Shown here piece after piece: positions 46,176-56,381 of a stretch of 64,000 nt of DNA. The DNA is taken from positions 62,001-126,000 of the forward strand of contig NZ_OVCN01000008.1 in NCBI RefSeq assembly GCF_900406815.1, given 5' to 3'. Origin of the DNA: Acinetobacter haemolyticus. Lineage in GTDB: Bacteria > Pseudomonadota > Gammaproteobacteria > Pseudomonadales > Moraxellaceae. Within the stretch, counting starts at the first letter, position 1; each line of letters begins with the position of its first letter. The notes beneath the pieces were generated by a model. It saw only the letters and a program-made list of their open reading frames with translations. It did not search any database and was not told the origin of the DNA. The translations under genes were made by a program, and so were the position numbers.

Positions 46176-46616
46176 ATGTTTGAATCCAGTCAGCCCATAT
46201 TTTTATTTATTGGTAGTATTAGCGCCCTACTTTTATTGGTTAGTTGCTTACGCCCATATTTTTTCAAACAAGAGTTTTTTGCTCGCCCTGTCATCACTAA
46301 TTTTGAATCACAAATGTTTTTAAGGTTGCAGCAAGCTTTTCCGCGACATCATATATTGGCGCAGGTTGCTTTTAGCGCCTTGATTACCAGTGATCATTAT
46401 AAAATTCGGAGCCGCTTTAATCGTAAAGTCACAGACTTTGTAATTTTAGACAAAGATATGCAAGTGATTGCAATTATAGAGTTGGATGATCCTAGTCACA
46501 TTGGTAAAGAAGTAGAAGATAAAAAGCGTGATGACATGTTGCAACAAGCAGGTTATTTTGTGCAACGCTACACGCAAATCCCATCTATAAAGCAATTACA
46601 GATGGATATTCGCTAG
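46176..46616 (+). CDS. DUF2726 membrane protein
   Basis: A 146-residue protein with one N-terminal membrane helix (IFLFIGSISALLLLVSCL) and a cytosolic DUF2726 domain. The domain resembles a restriction-endonuclease-like fold: FNRKVTDFVILDKDMQVIAI and IELDDPSHIGKEVEDKKRDD, where the Asp-(x)n-Glu-Leu-Asp pattern may be catalytic. The function is not known. The gene begins about 18 bases after the tRNA terminator and has no strong ribosome site. Confidence 0.8.
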   Translation: MFESSQPIFLFIGSISALLLLVSCLRPYFFKQEFFARPVITNFESQMFLRLQQAFPRHHILAQVAFSALITSDHYKIRSRFNRKVTDFVILDKDMQVIAIIELDDPSHIGKEVEDKKRDDMLQQAGYFVQRYTQIPSIKQLQMDIR

Positions 46617-46633
46617 ACTAAACCAATGGGGAG

Positions 46634-46843
46634 TTATTCTTCCAAAGTCGCAGCTTGCTCTGCATTTTTCTGTTGTTCAAATCTTTTTGCTATTTCAGCA
46701 CGTTGCTGCTCATACTCTCTTTTGGTTTTAGCATCACTTTTCGCTGCTAGAAAAGCCATCCCAATGATAAAAATTGGAATCAACAAACCCAATCCCATCA
46801 ATACCCAAGGTACAGATCTTTTTTCAACAGCATTTTGACTCAT
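46634..46843 (-). CDS. Small membrane protein with coiled-coil tail
   Basis: A 69-residue protein beginning MSQNAVEKRSVPWVLMGLG. It has one membrane helix (about residues 11-33) and a charged Glu/Gln/Arg/Lys-rich helical tail that should sit in the cytoplasm. The start is set by GGAA six bases upstream. It is convergent with the DUF2726 gene and I do not recognise a family. Confidence 0.7.
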   Translation of the reverse strand: MSQNAVEKRSVPWVLMGLGLLIPIFIIGMAFLAAKSDAKTKREYEQQRAEIAKRFEQQKNAEQAATLEE

Positions 46844-46887
46844 AGCCGATTCCAAAAAGTAATATTTAAAGTGGCCCCACTATAACA

Positions 46888-46917
46888 AAAAAAGAGCCTC
46901 GATAAAGAGGCTCTTTT
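46888..46917. terminator. Terminator after secretory lipase gene
   Basis: AAGAGCCTC and GAGGCTCTT pair around GATAAA with A and T runs outside. It lies just beyond the lipase stop codon. Confidence 0.85.
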
Positions 46918-46930
46918 AATAACCAAGGAA

Positions 46931-48190
46931 CTATTGGGCTGGCATATTTTGCTTAATGAACTGTACTAACTCTCCACTCTCGTTTGCGGCAAGAATTGCT
47001 CCAGTATGTGATCCATTCACAACAGGATTGGCAGGGCTAGGTACAATATCAACAGCCTTTAAAGCCACATCTGTTCCAGAGTCATACATTGCTTTGTACA
47101 ATGCTTCTGTAATTACATATGGAACATTTGTATCGTATACACCTTGGATAATATAAATAGGCTTATCCAATTTTTTGGTTGTTGGCTGACTATAGTCCGT
47201 TAAAAATTTTTGAATTGTAGCATCTTTCTGGAAGGCTTCAGCATTTATACCTGGATACTCTGTTACCTTAGCTGTTGGATTTTCCTCAATATAAGCTTGA
47301 ATATCATCTTTATAAACATCCACCAGTTCTGATAAGCATTCTTGTTTTGCCAAGCCAGCAATTTCTTTAGCCTTATCGCTACCAAACATTGTTTGATAGT
47401 TGAATGAAGGTTCGTAAGCGGTAATCCCCACACCAGCCAAAGCAGCATAAGACAGCAAAGTCGCATAAGTATCAATCGCAGCAGATTGTGGCAATAAATT
47501 AATTGCTGTCGGAGCCACTTCCAAAATTATTTTACCCAAACTTGATGCTGGAGCTCCTGCAATCGCTCCTTTATAAGTTGCATCATTATTTGCATATTCA
47601 GCTATTCCCAAGGATGCTTGACCACCTTGTGATTGCCCTACAGACATCCATGAACCTTGCAATTGATTACCATAGTGTTCTTTAGCTGCTTTAACCGCAT
47701 ATAATGCCGAACGAGCTTGGCTTGGAATATTTAGATAAGGATGCTCACCCTCACCTCCTAGCCCTTCATAATCAGGTGCAACAATTACATACCCCTGCTC
47801 TAACAGGTTCTTTGCGGTATAGTTTTTAAAATTAGTATTTAATGGAGTATTGGTTGGTGCACATTTATCCGCAACGCCTAAAGTACCATGAGCCCAAACT
47901 ACAACTCTATAACCATCCTTAGGTTTTGCAATTTTTGGAAAAAATACCAAAGCAGAAGTTTCAACTGTCTTCCCCAGTACATTTGGCATTTTATAATTCA
48001 TTACTTTGATAGAGCTGGCCGCACTTAAGTCAACTAGACCTTCTGATTCAAAAGTATAAGAAGTTTCAGAAACAAATGATTTACTGTTCTGATCAACTTT
48101 TGAGTTTGAATCATTATCATCATTACATGCTGATAGAAATAATGCTGAAATAGAGAACGTTACCGCCAAAGCAATATTTGACCGTTTCAT
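46931..48190 (-). CDS. Secretory lipase/alpha-beta hydrolase lipoprotein
   Basis: A 419-residue lipoprotein (lipobox LFLSAC, Cys about residue 22) of the alpha/beta hydrolase fold. The nucleophile elbow is VGQSQGGQASLG (GxSxG with Ser), and the oxyanion region reads VVWAHGTLGVADKCAPT. The His of the triad is probably in NGSHTGAILAA. It resembles the secretory lipase (LIP) family, which hydrolyses esters of lipids. A Ser/Asn/Asp-rich linker follows the lipid anchor. Confidence 0.88.
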   Translation of the reverse strand: MKRSNIALAVTFSISALFLSACNDDNDSNSKVDQNSKSFVSETSYTFESEGLVDLSAASSIKVMNYKMPNVLGKTVETSALVFFPKIAKPKDGYRVVVWAHGTLGVADKCAPTNTPLNTNFKNYTAKNLLEQGYVIVAPDYEGLGGEGEHPYLNIPSQARSALYAVKAAKEHYGNQLQGSWMSVGQSQGGQASLGIAEYANNDATYKGAIAGAPASSLGKIILEVAPTAINLLPQSAAIDTYATLLSYAALAGVGITAYEPSFNYQTMFGSDKAKEIAGLAKQECLSELVDVYKDDIQAYIEENPTAKVTEYPGINAEAFQKDATIQKFLTDYSQPTTKKLDKPIYIIQGVYDTNVPYVITEALYKAMYDSGTDVALKAVDIVPSPANPVVNGSHTGAILAANESGELVQFIKQNMPAQ

Positions 48191-48254
48191 AAAATATCCT
48201 TTTAGTCTTTGTCATTTTTTTGTACATGAAACTACATGCGCTTCTATTAAGGCA

Positions 48255-48284
48255 TAAAAAAAGTGCCCTGCATAGGACACTTTT
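48255..48284 (-). terminator. Terminator after ubiA
   Basis: AAAAGTG and CACTTTT with inner CCT/AGG pairing around GCAT, one mismatch; A-rich on one side, T-rich on the other. Confidence 0.7.
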
Positions 48285-48300
48285 CAACTAATAAGTCATT

Positions 48301-49182
48301 TTAAAATAGGAAGCCTAAAAAAATTCCAATAAAAATTATCATTCCAACCCAACGATTGTGACGGAATGCCCAAAAACAAATTTGAGGATCACGATCTTTA
48401 GTTTTTACTGCTTGATATACAAAATCTATTGCAACAATAAGTAATGCGAGCAGACCAAATGGTATGAATAGATCTTCTAAATATAAGGCTGTACCTATTA
48501 AAACCAAGCTGAACGCCTGAAGTAAACCAATGATTTGGATATCATAACGACCAAATAAAATTGCGGTAGATTTCACACCAATTTTCAAATCATATTCACG
48601 ATCAGTTATGGCATATTGCGTGTCATAGGCTACCGTCCATGCCAAATTACCAAAATATAATAACCAACATATTAAATCAGGTGTCTGCCCAACAGCCGTA
48701 TAAGCCATGGGAATAGACCAAGAGAAAGCAGCACCTAAAAACACTTGAGGCAAGTGAGTATAGCGTTTCATAAAAGGATAAATAAACGCGAGGAACAATG
48801 CACCAAATGACCAATAAAACGTTTCAATTGGCAAGAAAAATAACAAACAGGCACTCGCGGCAACTAAAGCTAAGAAAACAAATACAGCTTCTCTTGCTCG
48901 AATCACATCTGTCGCTAAAGGTCGAGTTTTAGTACGCTCCACATGCGCATCCACTTTACGATCTGCAAAATCATTAATCGCACAACCAGCAGCCCGCATA
49001 AACAGAACCCCTAGCGACATCACGAGCAGTATTTTTAAATCAGGAATTCCTTTAGATGCAACCCACAAGGCCCACATCGTTGGCCAAAACACCAATTCAG
49101 TACCAATGGGTTTATCAAAACGACATAAATAATAATAGGCTTCTAAACGCTGTCGCCATGTAGTCTGTTGCACCGTATTCAT
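48301..49182 (-). CDS. ubiA: 4-hydroxybenzoate octaprenyltransferase
   Basis: A 293-residue inner-membrane prenyltransferase that joins 4-hydroxybenzoate to the polyprenyl chain in ubiquinone synthesis. The two Asp-rich motifs are present: CAINDFADRKVDAHVERTK and YDTQYAITDREYDLKIGVKS. I use the ATG at 49182, which has AAGGA five bases upstream; a TTG at 49200 would overlap the ubiC stop. It follows ubiC directly, so chorismate is channelled into ubiquinone synthesis in two steps. Confidence 0.96.
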   Translation of the reverse strand: MNTVQQTTWRQRLEAYYYLCRFDKPIGTELVFWPTMWALWVASKGIPDLKILLVMSLGVLFMRAAGCAINDFADRKVDAHVERTKTRPLATDVIRAREAVFVFLALVAASACLLFFLPIETFYWSFGALFLAFIYPFMKRYTHLPQVFLGAAFSWSIPMAYTAVGQTPDLICWLLYFGNLAWTVAYDTQYAITDREYDLKIGVKSTAILFGRYDIQIIGLLQAFSLVLIGTALYLEDLFIPFGLLALLIVAIDFVYQAVKTKDRDPQICFWAFRHNRWVGMIIFIGIFLGFLF

Positions 49183-49196
49183 GCGAATCCTTAGAG

Positions 49197-49688
49197 TCAA
49201 TGCTGTTCAATAAACTGTTCAAATCCAGGCAGGAAAGTTTCCTGTACGATAAATTTACACCCATGCCAAGTATAACAACTTTGCCGCGCCCAACCCTCTT
49301 CAGTATGAATAACTCGTCTTTCACAAGCAGGATTGGTACGTTGAAATAAAAACCAACCAATGGGCTTATTTCGGATATATTTAAAAATTCTTGCTTTTTT
49401 CTGAAGGCTTAGAATCGGAAAAATACTTTTTGCTTTTACCCAAGCTTGTGACTCTGAGCCATAAAGATACGTTTCCCTCACCCATGCGATATGATGTGTA
49501 GGCATATTCATCCATTTGCTATCAGCAAATGCTAAACGCTGATAATGCTCTCTAATACGCTCAACATGAAACTCACCACCACCGAGATCTGTAAGTTGCT
49601 GAGTAAGTGAACCTGATGCATACAACCATTTTTTTAATTCAGTAGGAATATCTTTTCCATTTATTCTACTAGGTTGTAAATTTCGCAT
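49197..49688 (-). CDS. ubiC: Chorismate lyase
   Basis: A 163-residue enzyme that converts chorismate to 4-hydroxybenzoate and pyruvate. Family segments WVRETYLYGSESQAWVKAKS and the C-terminal VQETFLPGF (with the active-site Glu) are visible. It is short, as usual for UbiC. It is followed about 15 bases later by ubiA, its usual partner, on the same strand. Confidence 0.92.
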   Translation of the reverse strand: MRNLQPSRINGKDIPTELKKWLYASGSLTQQLTDLGGGEFHVERIREHYQRLAFADSKWMNMPTHHIAWVRETYLYGSESQAWVKAKSIFPILSLQKKARIFKYIRNKPIGWFLFQRTNPACERRVIHTEEGWARQSCYTWHGCKFIVQETFLPGFEQFIEQH

Positions 49689-49771
49689 GCTTAACTCACT
49701 AAAAACATCGCGACTAGTTTACATGAATTTTTTTATAATAATGTATGAAATTCGATTTCTATCAAAGGCAT

Positions 49772-49799
49772 AAAAAAACTCGCCGAAGCGAGTTTTTTT
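49772..49799 (-). terminator. Terminator after glnA
   Basis: ACTCGC and GCGAGT pair around a CGAA tetraloop with flanking A and T runs. Confidence 0.9.
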
Positions 49800-49811
49800 A
49801 TTTGGGATGTA

Positions 49812-51221
49812 TTACAAGCTGTAGTACATATCAAATTCAACTGGGTGAGTAGTCGTGTTAAGACGACGTACATCTTCAGTTTTAAGTTCGATATATGCAT
49901 CAAGCATTTCTTTAGTGAACACACCGCCTTTCAACAAGAACTCGTGATCAGCTTTAAGCGCTTCAAGAGCCATATCTAAGCTATGAGCAACTGTTGGGAT
50001 TTTTGCTTCTTCTTCAGGAGGAAGATCGTATAAGTTCTTATCAGCAGCTTCACCTGGGTGGATCTTGTTTTGGATACCATCAAGACCAGCCATCAACAAT
50101 GCCGCAAAACCTAAGTACGGGTTCATCATTGGATCAGGGAAACGAGCTTCGATACGCTTACCTTTAGGGCTTGAAACGTATGGAATACGGATAGATGCAG
50201 AACGGTTACGTGCTGAGTAAGCAAGCATGATTGGTGCTTCGTAGTGAGGAACCAAACGCTTATAAGAGTTTGTAGATGGGTTAGTAATCGCATTCAATGC
50301 ACGCGCGTGCTTGATTACACCACCAATGAAGAACAATGCCATTTCAGATAAACCAGCATATTCATCACCAGCAAACAAGTTCTTGCCATCTTTAGAGATA
50401 GACATGTGAACGTGCATACCAGAACCGTTATCACCTACCATTGGCTTAGGCATGAAAGTTGCTGTTTTGCCATATTGGTGAGCAACGTTCCAAACAGCAT
50501 ATTTGAACTGTTGAACTTCGTCTGCTTTACGAACCATTGTATTGAAGCTCACACCAATTTCTAATTGGCAAGAAGCAACTTCGTGGTGATGTACTTCTAC
50601 ACGGCCAGGACCCATGATGTCTTCGATACGTGCACACATTTCAGCACGCATGTCTTGATGAGAATCAACTGGAGGAACTGGGAAGTAACCGCCTTTAACA
50701 CGTGGACGGTGACCTGAGTTACCAGCTTCGTAGTCTTTACCAGTAGACCATGCAGCTTCTTCAGCGATCAGTGTATGACGAGCACCAGACATGTCGATGT
50801 CCCACTTCACTTCGTCAAATACGAAGAATTCTGGTTCTGGACCAAAGAATGCCGTATCACCGATACCCGTAGATTTTAAATATTCTTCTGCACGACGAGC
50901 AATAGAACGTGGGTCACGCTCGTAACCTTGACCAGTAGATGGTTCGATTACGTCACAAGTCACAACAACTGTAGGCTCAGCAAAGAACGGGTCAAGGAAA
51001 CCTGTTTCAGCGTCTGGACGTAAGATCATGTCCGAAGCTTCAATGCCTTTCCAACCAGAGATTGAAGAACCATCAAACATTTTACCGTCTTCAAATGTAT
51101 CTTCATCAATTGTATCTGCTGGGTAAGTTACATGCTGCTCTTTACCCTTAGTATCAGTAAAGCGAAAATCGACCCATTTTGCGCCACTTTCTTTGATGAG
51201 TTGAAGGACCTTGTTCGCCAT
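49812..51221 (-). CDS. glnA: Glutamine synthetase, type I
   Basis: A 469-residue enzyme (the E. coli length) that makes glutamine from glutamate, ammonia and ATP. Motifs: [46 protein letters not shown], and the adenylylation-site segment [10 protein letters not shown] with a Tyr (near residue 398), so it can be switched off by GlnE. I use the start [12 protein letters not shown]. The upstream DNA has a sigma-54 type promoter and an NtrC-type palindrome. No glnL-glnG genes lie in this window. Confidence 0.97.
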   Translation of the reverse strand: MANKVLQLIKESGAKWVDFRFTDTKGKEQHVTYPADTIDEDTFEDGKMFDGSSISGWKGIEASDMILRPDAETGFLDPFFAEPTVVVTCDVIEPSTGQGYERDPRSIARRAEEYLKSTGIGDTAFFGPEPEFFVFDEVKWDIDMSGARHTLIAEEAAWSTGKDYEAGNSGHRPRVKGGYFPVPPVDSHQDMRAEMCARIEDIMGPGRVEVHHHEVASCQLEIGVSFNTMVRKADEVQQFKYAVWNVAHQYGKTATFMPKPMVGDNGSGMHVHMSISKDGKNLFAGDEYAGLSEMALFFIGGVIKHARALNAITNPSTNSYKRLVPHYEAPIMLAYSARNRSASIRIPYVSSPKGKRIEARFPDPMMNPYLGFAALLMAGLDGIQNKIHPGEAADKNLYDLPPEEEAKIPTVAHSLDMALEALKADHEFLLKGGVFTKEMLDAYIELKTEDVRRLNTTTHPVEFDMYYSL

Positions 51222-51286
51222 GCTCATTTGCTCCAATGAAATTTATGTGCACTTGTTAAGTGCGTGTTAGCTGTTGATTTGTAGTA

Positions 51287-51302
51287 AGCAATTACCATAC
51301 CA
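51287..51302 (-). promoter_or_regulatory. Sigma-54 promoter candidate of glnA
   Basis: On the minus strand TGGTAT-N5-TTGCT has the conserved GG and GC ten bases apart; two bases differ from TGGCAC. The expected start is near 51276, about 55 bases before the start codon. Confidence 0.6.
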
Positions 51303-51846
51303 ACAATTTTAAAGCATACTTAAAACATTGAAATTCTTTATAGAAAAAATATTTTAAGCTCCATGTCCTGTGTCTATTCGCATGTCTGCAATTGCAAATG
51401 CACCATATTCACACATTTATATTTCAAGCCGTCCCTAAAAAAGGCTTATTGAACCAAAATAGTGCAATACTTGTAACAAAGAACTATTGTAGTGCTATTT
51501 ATGCCACATATCGTTTGCATAAAATTGACTTTTTATATCATTCTTTTGAACATCAATCCAATCAATTCATTTAGACTTTTGATTCACTTGTTGCTTATTT
51601 TGACAAAGTATTCAATTTAAAATAATTCTTGTTGTTTTTTAGGTATTTTTTAATTCATTCAGTTTTTTTGATTTTGCTATCTTCTTGAAATATTCCACAT
51701 TAATGATTGGTTTTTGATATGATGATTTCCCATTATCTTGATAACCTTCCATGCTTTAATAAAGATGGGGTTAAACCATGATACTGAGATTGTTTTTTAG
51801 AATTCAATAGCACCATAAAGTGCTTATTTTTTAAAAGGTTATAATC
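51303..51846. other. Divergent glnA/trpG intergenic region
   Basis: About 545 AT-rich bases. It holds the NtrC-type sites for glnA at 51399-51466; the rest up to trpG shows no gene or clear hairpin. A 60-codon open frame at 51392-51574 runs over the NtrC-type sites and is not credible. Confidence 0.5.
51451..51466. promoter_or_regulatory. NtrC-type binding site upstream of glnA
   Basis: On the minus strand the site reads TGCACTATTTTGGTTC, against the NtrC consensus GCACYA-N3-TGGTGC (first half complete, second 5 of 6). It lies about 150 bases upstream of the -24 element. A further half-site TGCACCA is at 51399-51405. Confidence 0.6.
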
Positions 51847-52431
51847 ATGCTTCTGATGATTGACAACTATGACAGCTTTACTTACAACATTGTTCAATAC
51901 TTTGGTGAATTGAATCAGGAAGTAAAAGTTGTTCGTAATGATCAAGTTACATTAGAGGATATTGAGCGATGGCAGCCAAAATATCTAGTGGTTGGTCCTG
52001 GCCCATGCTCACCAAGTGAAGCAGGAATTTCAATTCCTGCAATCAACCACTTTGCAGGAAAAATACCTTTACTCGGTGTATGTTTAGGTCATCAAGCGAT
52101 TGGACAGGCTTTTGGTGGAAATATTATTCGCGCCAAAACTGTGATGCATGGCCGTTTGTCTGATATGCACCACAGTGATAAAGGAATTTTTAGTCACCTA
52201 CCTTCTCCATTTGCTGCAACACGTTATCACTCTCTTGTGATCGAGCAAGAAACATTGCCTAATTGTCTAGAAGTAACATGTTGGACCAACCAAGCCGATG
52301 GAACTATTGAAGAAATTATGGGTGTTAAGCACAAAACCCTTCCTGTTGAAGGTGTTCAATTCCATCCTGAATCTATCTTAAGTCAACATGGACATGAAAT
52401 TTTCAAAAATTTCTTAGATATCTACGCTTAA
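51847..52431 (+). CDS. trpG: Anthranilate synthase component II (glutamine amidotransferase)
   Basis: A 194-residue class I glutamine amidotransferase giving ammonia to TrpE. The catalytic Cys is in [15 protein letters not shown], and the His/Glu pair in [16 protein letters not shown]. The N-terminus [20 protein letters not shown] is typical. It may also act as PabA for folate synthesis, as both share this subunit in related bacteria. trpD and trpC lie 3 kb downstream on the same strand, separated by two unrelated genes. Confidence 0.94.
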   Translation: MLLMIDNYDSFTYNIVQYFGELNQEVKVVRNDQVTLEDIERWQPKYLVVGPGPCSPSEAGISIPAINHFAGKIPLLGVCLGHQAIGQAFGGNIIRAKTVMHGRLSDMHHSDKGIFSHLPSPFAATRYHSLVIEQETLPNCLEVTCWTNQADGTIEEIMGVKHKTLPVEGVQFHPESILSQHGHEIFKNFLDIYA

Positions 52432-52461
52432 ATAGAGAAAAATATTTAATGTATAAGCTAG

Positions 52462-52497
52462 ACAGCCTACTCATCTTGAATAGGCTGTTTTAATTTT
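52462..52497 (+). terminator. Intrinsic terminator after trpG
   Basis: ACAGCCTA and TAGGCTGT form an 8-bp stem, followed by a T-rich tail interrupted by AA. Confidence 0.75.
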
Positions 52498-52791
52498 AAA
52501 CATCTAAAAACAATAAATAACTACTTTCGATTCATAAAATTTTATATTTTAAAATACGTACGCTGTCTCTTTATCTCAGAACAAATCATTCTATTTCAAT
52601 AATTAATGTATTTTTCATGTTTAAAATGAAAAATAATTCAAGTTACCAACAACCGTTAAAATAGTGCTTTTTAATTTTTTCGATTAACTATAGTCATAGG
52701 AATGATTAAGCTTTCAGGGTAACACGATGCTAAAATTAAAATCATTATTTATAGCTTTTCGCTCCCTGAATCATCTATCAGGACATCTCTT

Positions 52792-54153
52792 GTGAATACA
52801 CTTGTTTTATTGAATATTCTTGTTTTTATCTTGCTTTTGGCCGGATTATTTTTTACCAATCGTCATGATTGGAGTCTAGCCAAAAAAGTATTGATCGGGA
52901 TGCTAGTGGGTATCTTTTTTGGTTTGGGTCTCAAAACCATTTATGGTGAAGGCACTGTATTAGATCAATCAGTTTCATGGTTCAATATCGTTGGTAATGG
53001 TTATGTACAACTGTTACAAATGGTAGTTATGCCACTTATTTTTATCTCAATTTTAAGTGCTGTGGTTAAATTACATCAAACCACGTCCTTGGGAAAAATC
53101 AGCATTTTAGTGATTGGTATTTTACTCTTCACCACAGCAATCGCTGCTTTTGTAGGGATTAGTATTACCAACCTCTTTGGTTTAACCGCTGAGGGGTTAG
53201 TTCAAGGCGTTCGTGAAACTGAACGCTTAGCCGCAATTGAAAGCCAATATATTGGACAAGTTGCCAATCTTGATATTCCAAAACTACTGCTTTCATTATT
53301 TCCGCAAAACCCATTTGCTGACTTAACGGGCATCCGTCCTACCGCAATTATTAGTGTGGTTATTTTTTCTGCTTTCTTGGGTGTGGCAGCCTTAAAACTC
53401 ATGGAAAAAGACACATTGAATGGAGAGCGGATTCGACATGGGATTGAGGCATTACAAGCATTGATTATCAGTTTGGTTCGTTTAGTCATGCAATTTACGC
53501 CTTATGGTGTACTCGCGTTGATGACCAAAATGGTTGTAACAGCAAATTTAGCCGACATCATCAAACTCGGTGAGTTTGTGATCGCTTCTTATTTGGGGCT
53601 GATCATCATGCTTATCGTACATGCACTAATTTTATTGTTGGTACGCGTTAACCCAATCGACTTTTTCAAAAAAGCATTCCCTGTTTTAAGCTTTGCATTT
53701 ATTAGTCGTTCCAGTGCAGCGAGTATTCCGTTGAATATAGAAACGCAAACAAAGCAGCTCGGTGTACCTGAAGGTATTGCCAGTTTCTCAGCTTCCTTTG
53801 GTGCGACTATTGGTCAAAACGGTTGTGCAGGCTTGTATCCAGCGATGTTAGCAGTAATGGTTGCTCCTACTGTGGGAATTAACCCACTTGACCCGCTATG
53901 GATTGCTCAACTGGTAATCATCGTTACACTCAGCTCTATTGGTGTGGCTGGTGTGGGTGGCGGTGCAACATTTGCAGCATTGATTGTTCTCCCGATTATG
54001 GGACTTCCAGTAACGCTGGTTGCCCTACTTATTTCGATTGAGCCCCTGATTGACATGGGACGTACTGCCCTAAATGTAAATGGTTCAATGACTGCTGGTA
54101 CTGCTACGAGTCAATTGCTTGGCGTGAGAGAGCCAGTAGAAGATCAACAATAA
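52792..54153 (+). CDS. tcyP: L-cystine/cation symporter TcyP
   Basis: A 453-residue member of the dicarboxylate/amino acid:cation symporter family. By sight it follows E. coli TcyP (YdjN) almost block by block: [51 protein letters not shown] and [11 protein letters not shown], and the C-terminal [20 protein letters not shown]. The GTG start has GGA eight bases upstream. About 300 bases before it contain no other gene. It sits between trpG and the MOSC gene and appears to be its own unit. Confidence 0.94.
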   Translation: MNTLVLLNILVFILLLAGLFFTNRHDWSLAKKVLIGMLVGIFFGLGLKTIYGEGTVLDQSVSWFNIVGNGYVQLLQMVVMPLIFISILSAVVKLHQTTSLGKISILVIGILLFTTAIAAFVGISITNLFGLTAEGLVQGVRETERLAAIESQYIGQVANLDIPKLLLSLFPQNPFADLTGIRPTAIISVVIFSAFLGVAALKLMEKDTLNGERIRHGIEALQALIISLVRLVMQFTPYGVLALMTKMVVTANLADIIKLGEFVIASYLGLIIMLIVHALILLLVRVNPIDFFKKAFPVLSFAFISRSSAASIPLNIETQTKQLGVPEGIASFSASFGATIGQNGCAGLYPAMLAVMVAPTVGINPLDPLWIAQLVIIVTLSSIGVAGVGGGATFAALIVLPIMGLPVTLVALLISIEPLIDMGRTALNVNGSMTAGTATSQLLGVREPVEDQQ

Positions 54154-54170
54154 ATTCCTCAGCGAGAATT

Positions 54171-54205
54171 AAAAAGCCAATCGACACCTATCGATTGGCT
54201 TTTTT
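54171..54205. terminator. Bidirectional terminator after tcyP
   Basis: AAGCCAATCGA and TCGATTGGCTT pair with flanking A and T runs, between the convergent tcyP and MOSC genes. Confidence 0.92.
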
Positions 54206-54243
54206 AATTTTGAATATCGATAAAGGGGAAATTTAAGCCATGG

Positions 54244-55038
54244 TCATTTCAAAATTCGAATTTCCTGTCCAAGTGAAATCTCCCCGATCCCTCGATGCAA
54301 TGCATTTTGTCCCATCATAACTTTATTGCCCTGCTTTCGATACGCCAGCATAGCTTGCATGACCTCAGGTTGTTTTTGACTGGTTTTTAAATCAATCGTA
54401 GGAATTACGCACCGAGAGCAAGGCTTAACCAAATCAAATTGCATCTCACCAATCTGGATCTGTTTCCAGTGATCTTCAGCAAATGCTTCACAACCTGAAA
54501 TCACTATATTCGGTCTAAAACGTTGCACATCTAATGGAAATCCAACTTTTTCAGCAAGAAATTCTACTGAGGCTTCCCCAAGAATTAAAAATGGAAAACC
54601 ATCAGCAAAACCAACGCGATCTCCTTCTTGTGCATAGGTCAAATCAACTTGTCTCATAGTTTGCTGTGGCATATAAACCAAACGAACTTCTCGCCCTAAT
54701 ATTTGACTTAACCATTGATTAACAGGGTGATCTATGCGGTTGCCTTGTAGTTGATCTCGCCATATTGTGATCAGACAATTATCAGCATGCCCTTGCGCCT
54801 CATCAAGACTTAAAGTGATATGGTCATCTTGGAATTCAAAACGTACTGATTCCGCGAATATTTTAAAACTAATCTGCCCCATAATCGTGCATTGACGCTG
54901 AGTGACAAAACGTCCTTCGTGATCAACCAACATCCATCTACGATCCCATCTTGGTCCGAAAGAATCGATTTCCATCTCAGTAAGTGCGTTTCCGCACAGT
55001 GACTTGACAGGATAATGAAAGAGTTGACTGACATGCAC
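54244..55038 (-). CDS. MOSC-domain molybdenum enzyme (YcbX-like)
   Basis: A 264-residue protein with an N-terminal MOSC_N beta-barrel (begins HVSQLFHYPVKSLCGN) and a C-terminal MOSC domain. The conserved molybdenum-ligand Cys region reads KPCSRCVIPTIDLKT. The E. coli homolog YcbX reduces N-hydroxylated compounds with molybdenum cofactor. The fused ferredoxin domain of some homologs is absent here, so it would need a partner electron donor. Confidence 0.9.
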   Translation of the reverse strand: MHVSQLFHYPVKSLCGNALTEMEIDSFGPRWDRRWMLVDHEGRFVTQRQCTIMGQISFKIFAESVRFEFQDDHITLSLDEAQGHADNCLITIWRDQLQGNRIDHPVNQWLSQILGREVRLVYMPQQTMRQVDLTYAQEGDRVGFADGFPFLILGEASVEFLAEKVGFPLDVQRFRPNIVISGCEAFAEDHWKQIQIGEMQFDLVKPCSRCVIPTIDLKTSQKQPEVMQAMLAYRKQGNKVMMGQNALHRGIGEISLGQEIRILK

Positions 55039-55322
55039 AACGAAATACCTTTAAGAACAGTTTGAATAATTCAAGAACAATGAAGCTGGCTTATGACAAA
55101 TATCTTTTTATAATGATTCAAAATTATAACAACTAAACCAAAGTTTAGCAGCCATGCCATTTTTTAGGCTTGATAAGGTGTGTGAAATATCGGCACCCTC
55201 TGTAAAATCCAAACTATTTTCTGATAACATAACGCCTGACGTATGTAGGTCAGTAGTCATATTAAAACCTTCATCCACCTCATTCCTTCAAAACATTAGA
55301 GCATGAACGCTATATCCAAATT

Positions 55323-56372
55323 ATGAATATTCAACAGGCACTTAATCACATTACAAAAAACATTCATTTGACTCAAACGCAAATGGAAGATGTCATGCGA
55401 AGCATCATGCAAGGCGAAGCAACCGATGCTCAGATTGGCGCATTGATGATGGGCCTACGTATGAAAGGTGAAAGCATTGATGAGATCACTGCAGCAGCAC
55501 GGATCATGCGAGAGTTCGCAATCAAGATTGATGTGAGTGATATCCCACACCTTGTCGATATTGTGGGTACAGGTGGTGATGGTCAAAATTTATTTAATGT
55601 TTCAACAGCCTCAAGCTTTGTGATTGCAGCCGCTGGTGCAACGATTGCCAAACACGGGAATCGTGGGGTTTCAAGTAAATCAGGATCATCAGATGTACTT
55701 GAAAAAATGGGCATTCAACTTGATTTAGACATGCAACAAACTGAACGCTGCATCCGTGAAATGGGCGTAGGTTTCCTGTTTGCACCGAATCACCATAAAG
55801 CCATGAAGTATGCTGTTGCGCCACGTCGTGAACTTGGGATTCGAAGCATTTTTAATTTACTCGGTCCATTGACCAATCCTGCTGGTGTAAATCGCTTTGT
55901 TATCGGTGTATTTTCAGATGAGCTTTGTCACCCTATTGCGGAAGTTCTGAAACAACTCGGTGCAGTCCATGTATTGGTTGTACATTCAAGAGATGGTTTA
56001 GATGAAATCAGTCTCGCAGCACCTACAGCTGTTGCTGAATTAAAAGATGGTGAAATTACTGAATGGACACTCACGCCGGATGATGTTGGCATTCCATCAC
56101 AAACATTGACAGGTTTAGTCGTCAACAGTTCTGAAGAAAGCTTGAAACTGATCAAGGATGCTTTGGGTCGTGATAAATCTGAAATCGGTGAAAAAGCCGC
56201 AAATATGATTGCGCTGAATGCTGCCGCAGGCATATATGTTGCAGGACTGACAAAAACCTATAAACAAGCAGTTGAACTGGCGCAAGATATTCTTTACGGC
56301 GGACAAGCCTTAGAGAAAATGAGCATCTTGGCTGAATTTACCAAAACATTGAAACAATATCAGGCAGACTAA
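55323..56372 (+). CDS. trpD: Anthranilate phosphoribosyltransferase
   Basis: A 349-residue enzyme of tryptophan synthesis (anthranilate plus PRPP). Signatures are [39 protein letters not shown] and [20 protein letters not shown]. trpC begins nine bases after its stop, so the two are one transcription unit. The 280 bases upstream hold no obvious attenuator or Trp leader peptide. Confidence 0.97.
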   Translation: MNIQQALNHITKNIHLTQTQMEDVMRSIMQGEATDAQIGALMMGLRMKGESIDEITAAARIMREFAIKIDVSDIPHLVDIVGTGGDGQNLFNVSTASSFVIAAAGATIAKHGNRGVSSKSGSSDVLEKMGIQLDLDMQQTERCIREMGVGFLFAPNHHKAMKYAVAPRRELGIRSIFNLLGPLTNPAGVNRFVIGVFSDELCHPIAEVLKQLGAVHVLVVHSRDGLDEISLAAPTAVAELKDGEITEWTLTPDDVGIPSQTLTGLVVNSSEESLKLIKDALGRDKSEIGEKAANMIALNAAAGIYVAGLTKTYKQAVELAQDILYGGQALEKMSILAEFTKTLKQYQAD

Positions 56373-56381
56373 GGATTCCTC

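Noticed and set aside
46176-46616. DUF2726 protein as part of a restriction or defence system
   Set aside because: The fold is nuclease-like but there is no methyltransferase, helicase or other defence gene nearby; the neighbours are tRNA genes and a small membrane protein.
51385-51405. A second sigma-54 promoter candidate for glnA (TGGTGCATTTGCA on the minus strand)
   Set aside because: The GG and GC are only seven bases apart, not ten.
51392-51574. 60-codon frame in the glnA/trpG gap
   Set aside because: It covers the NtrC-type sites and shows no ribosome site or recognisable protein features.
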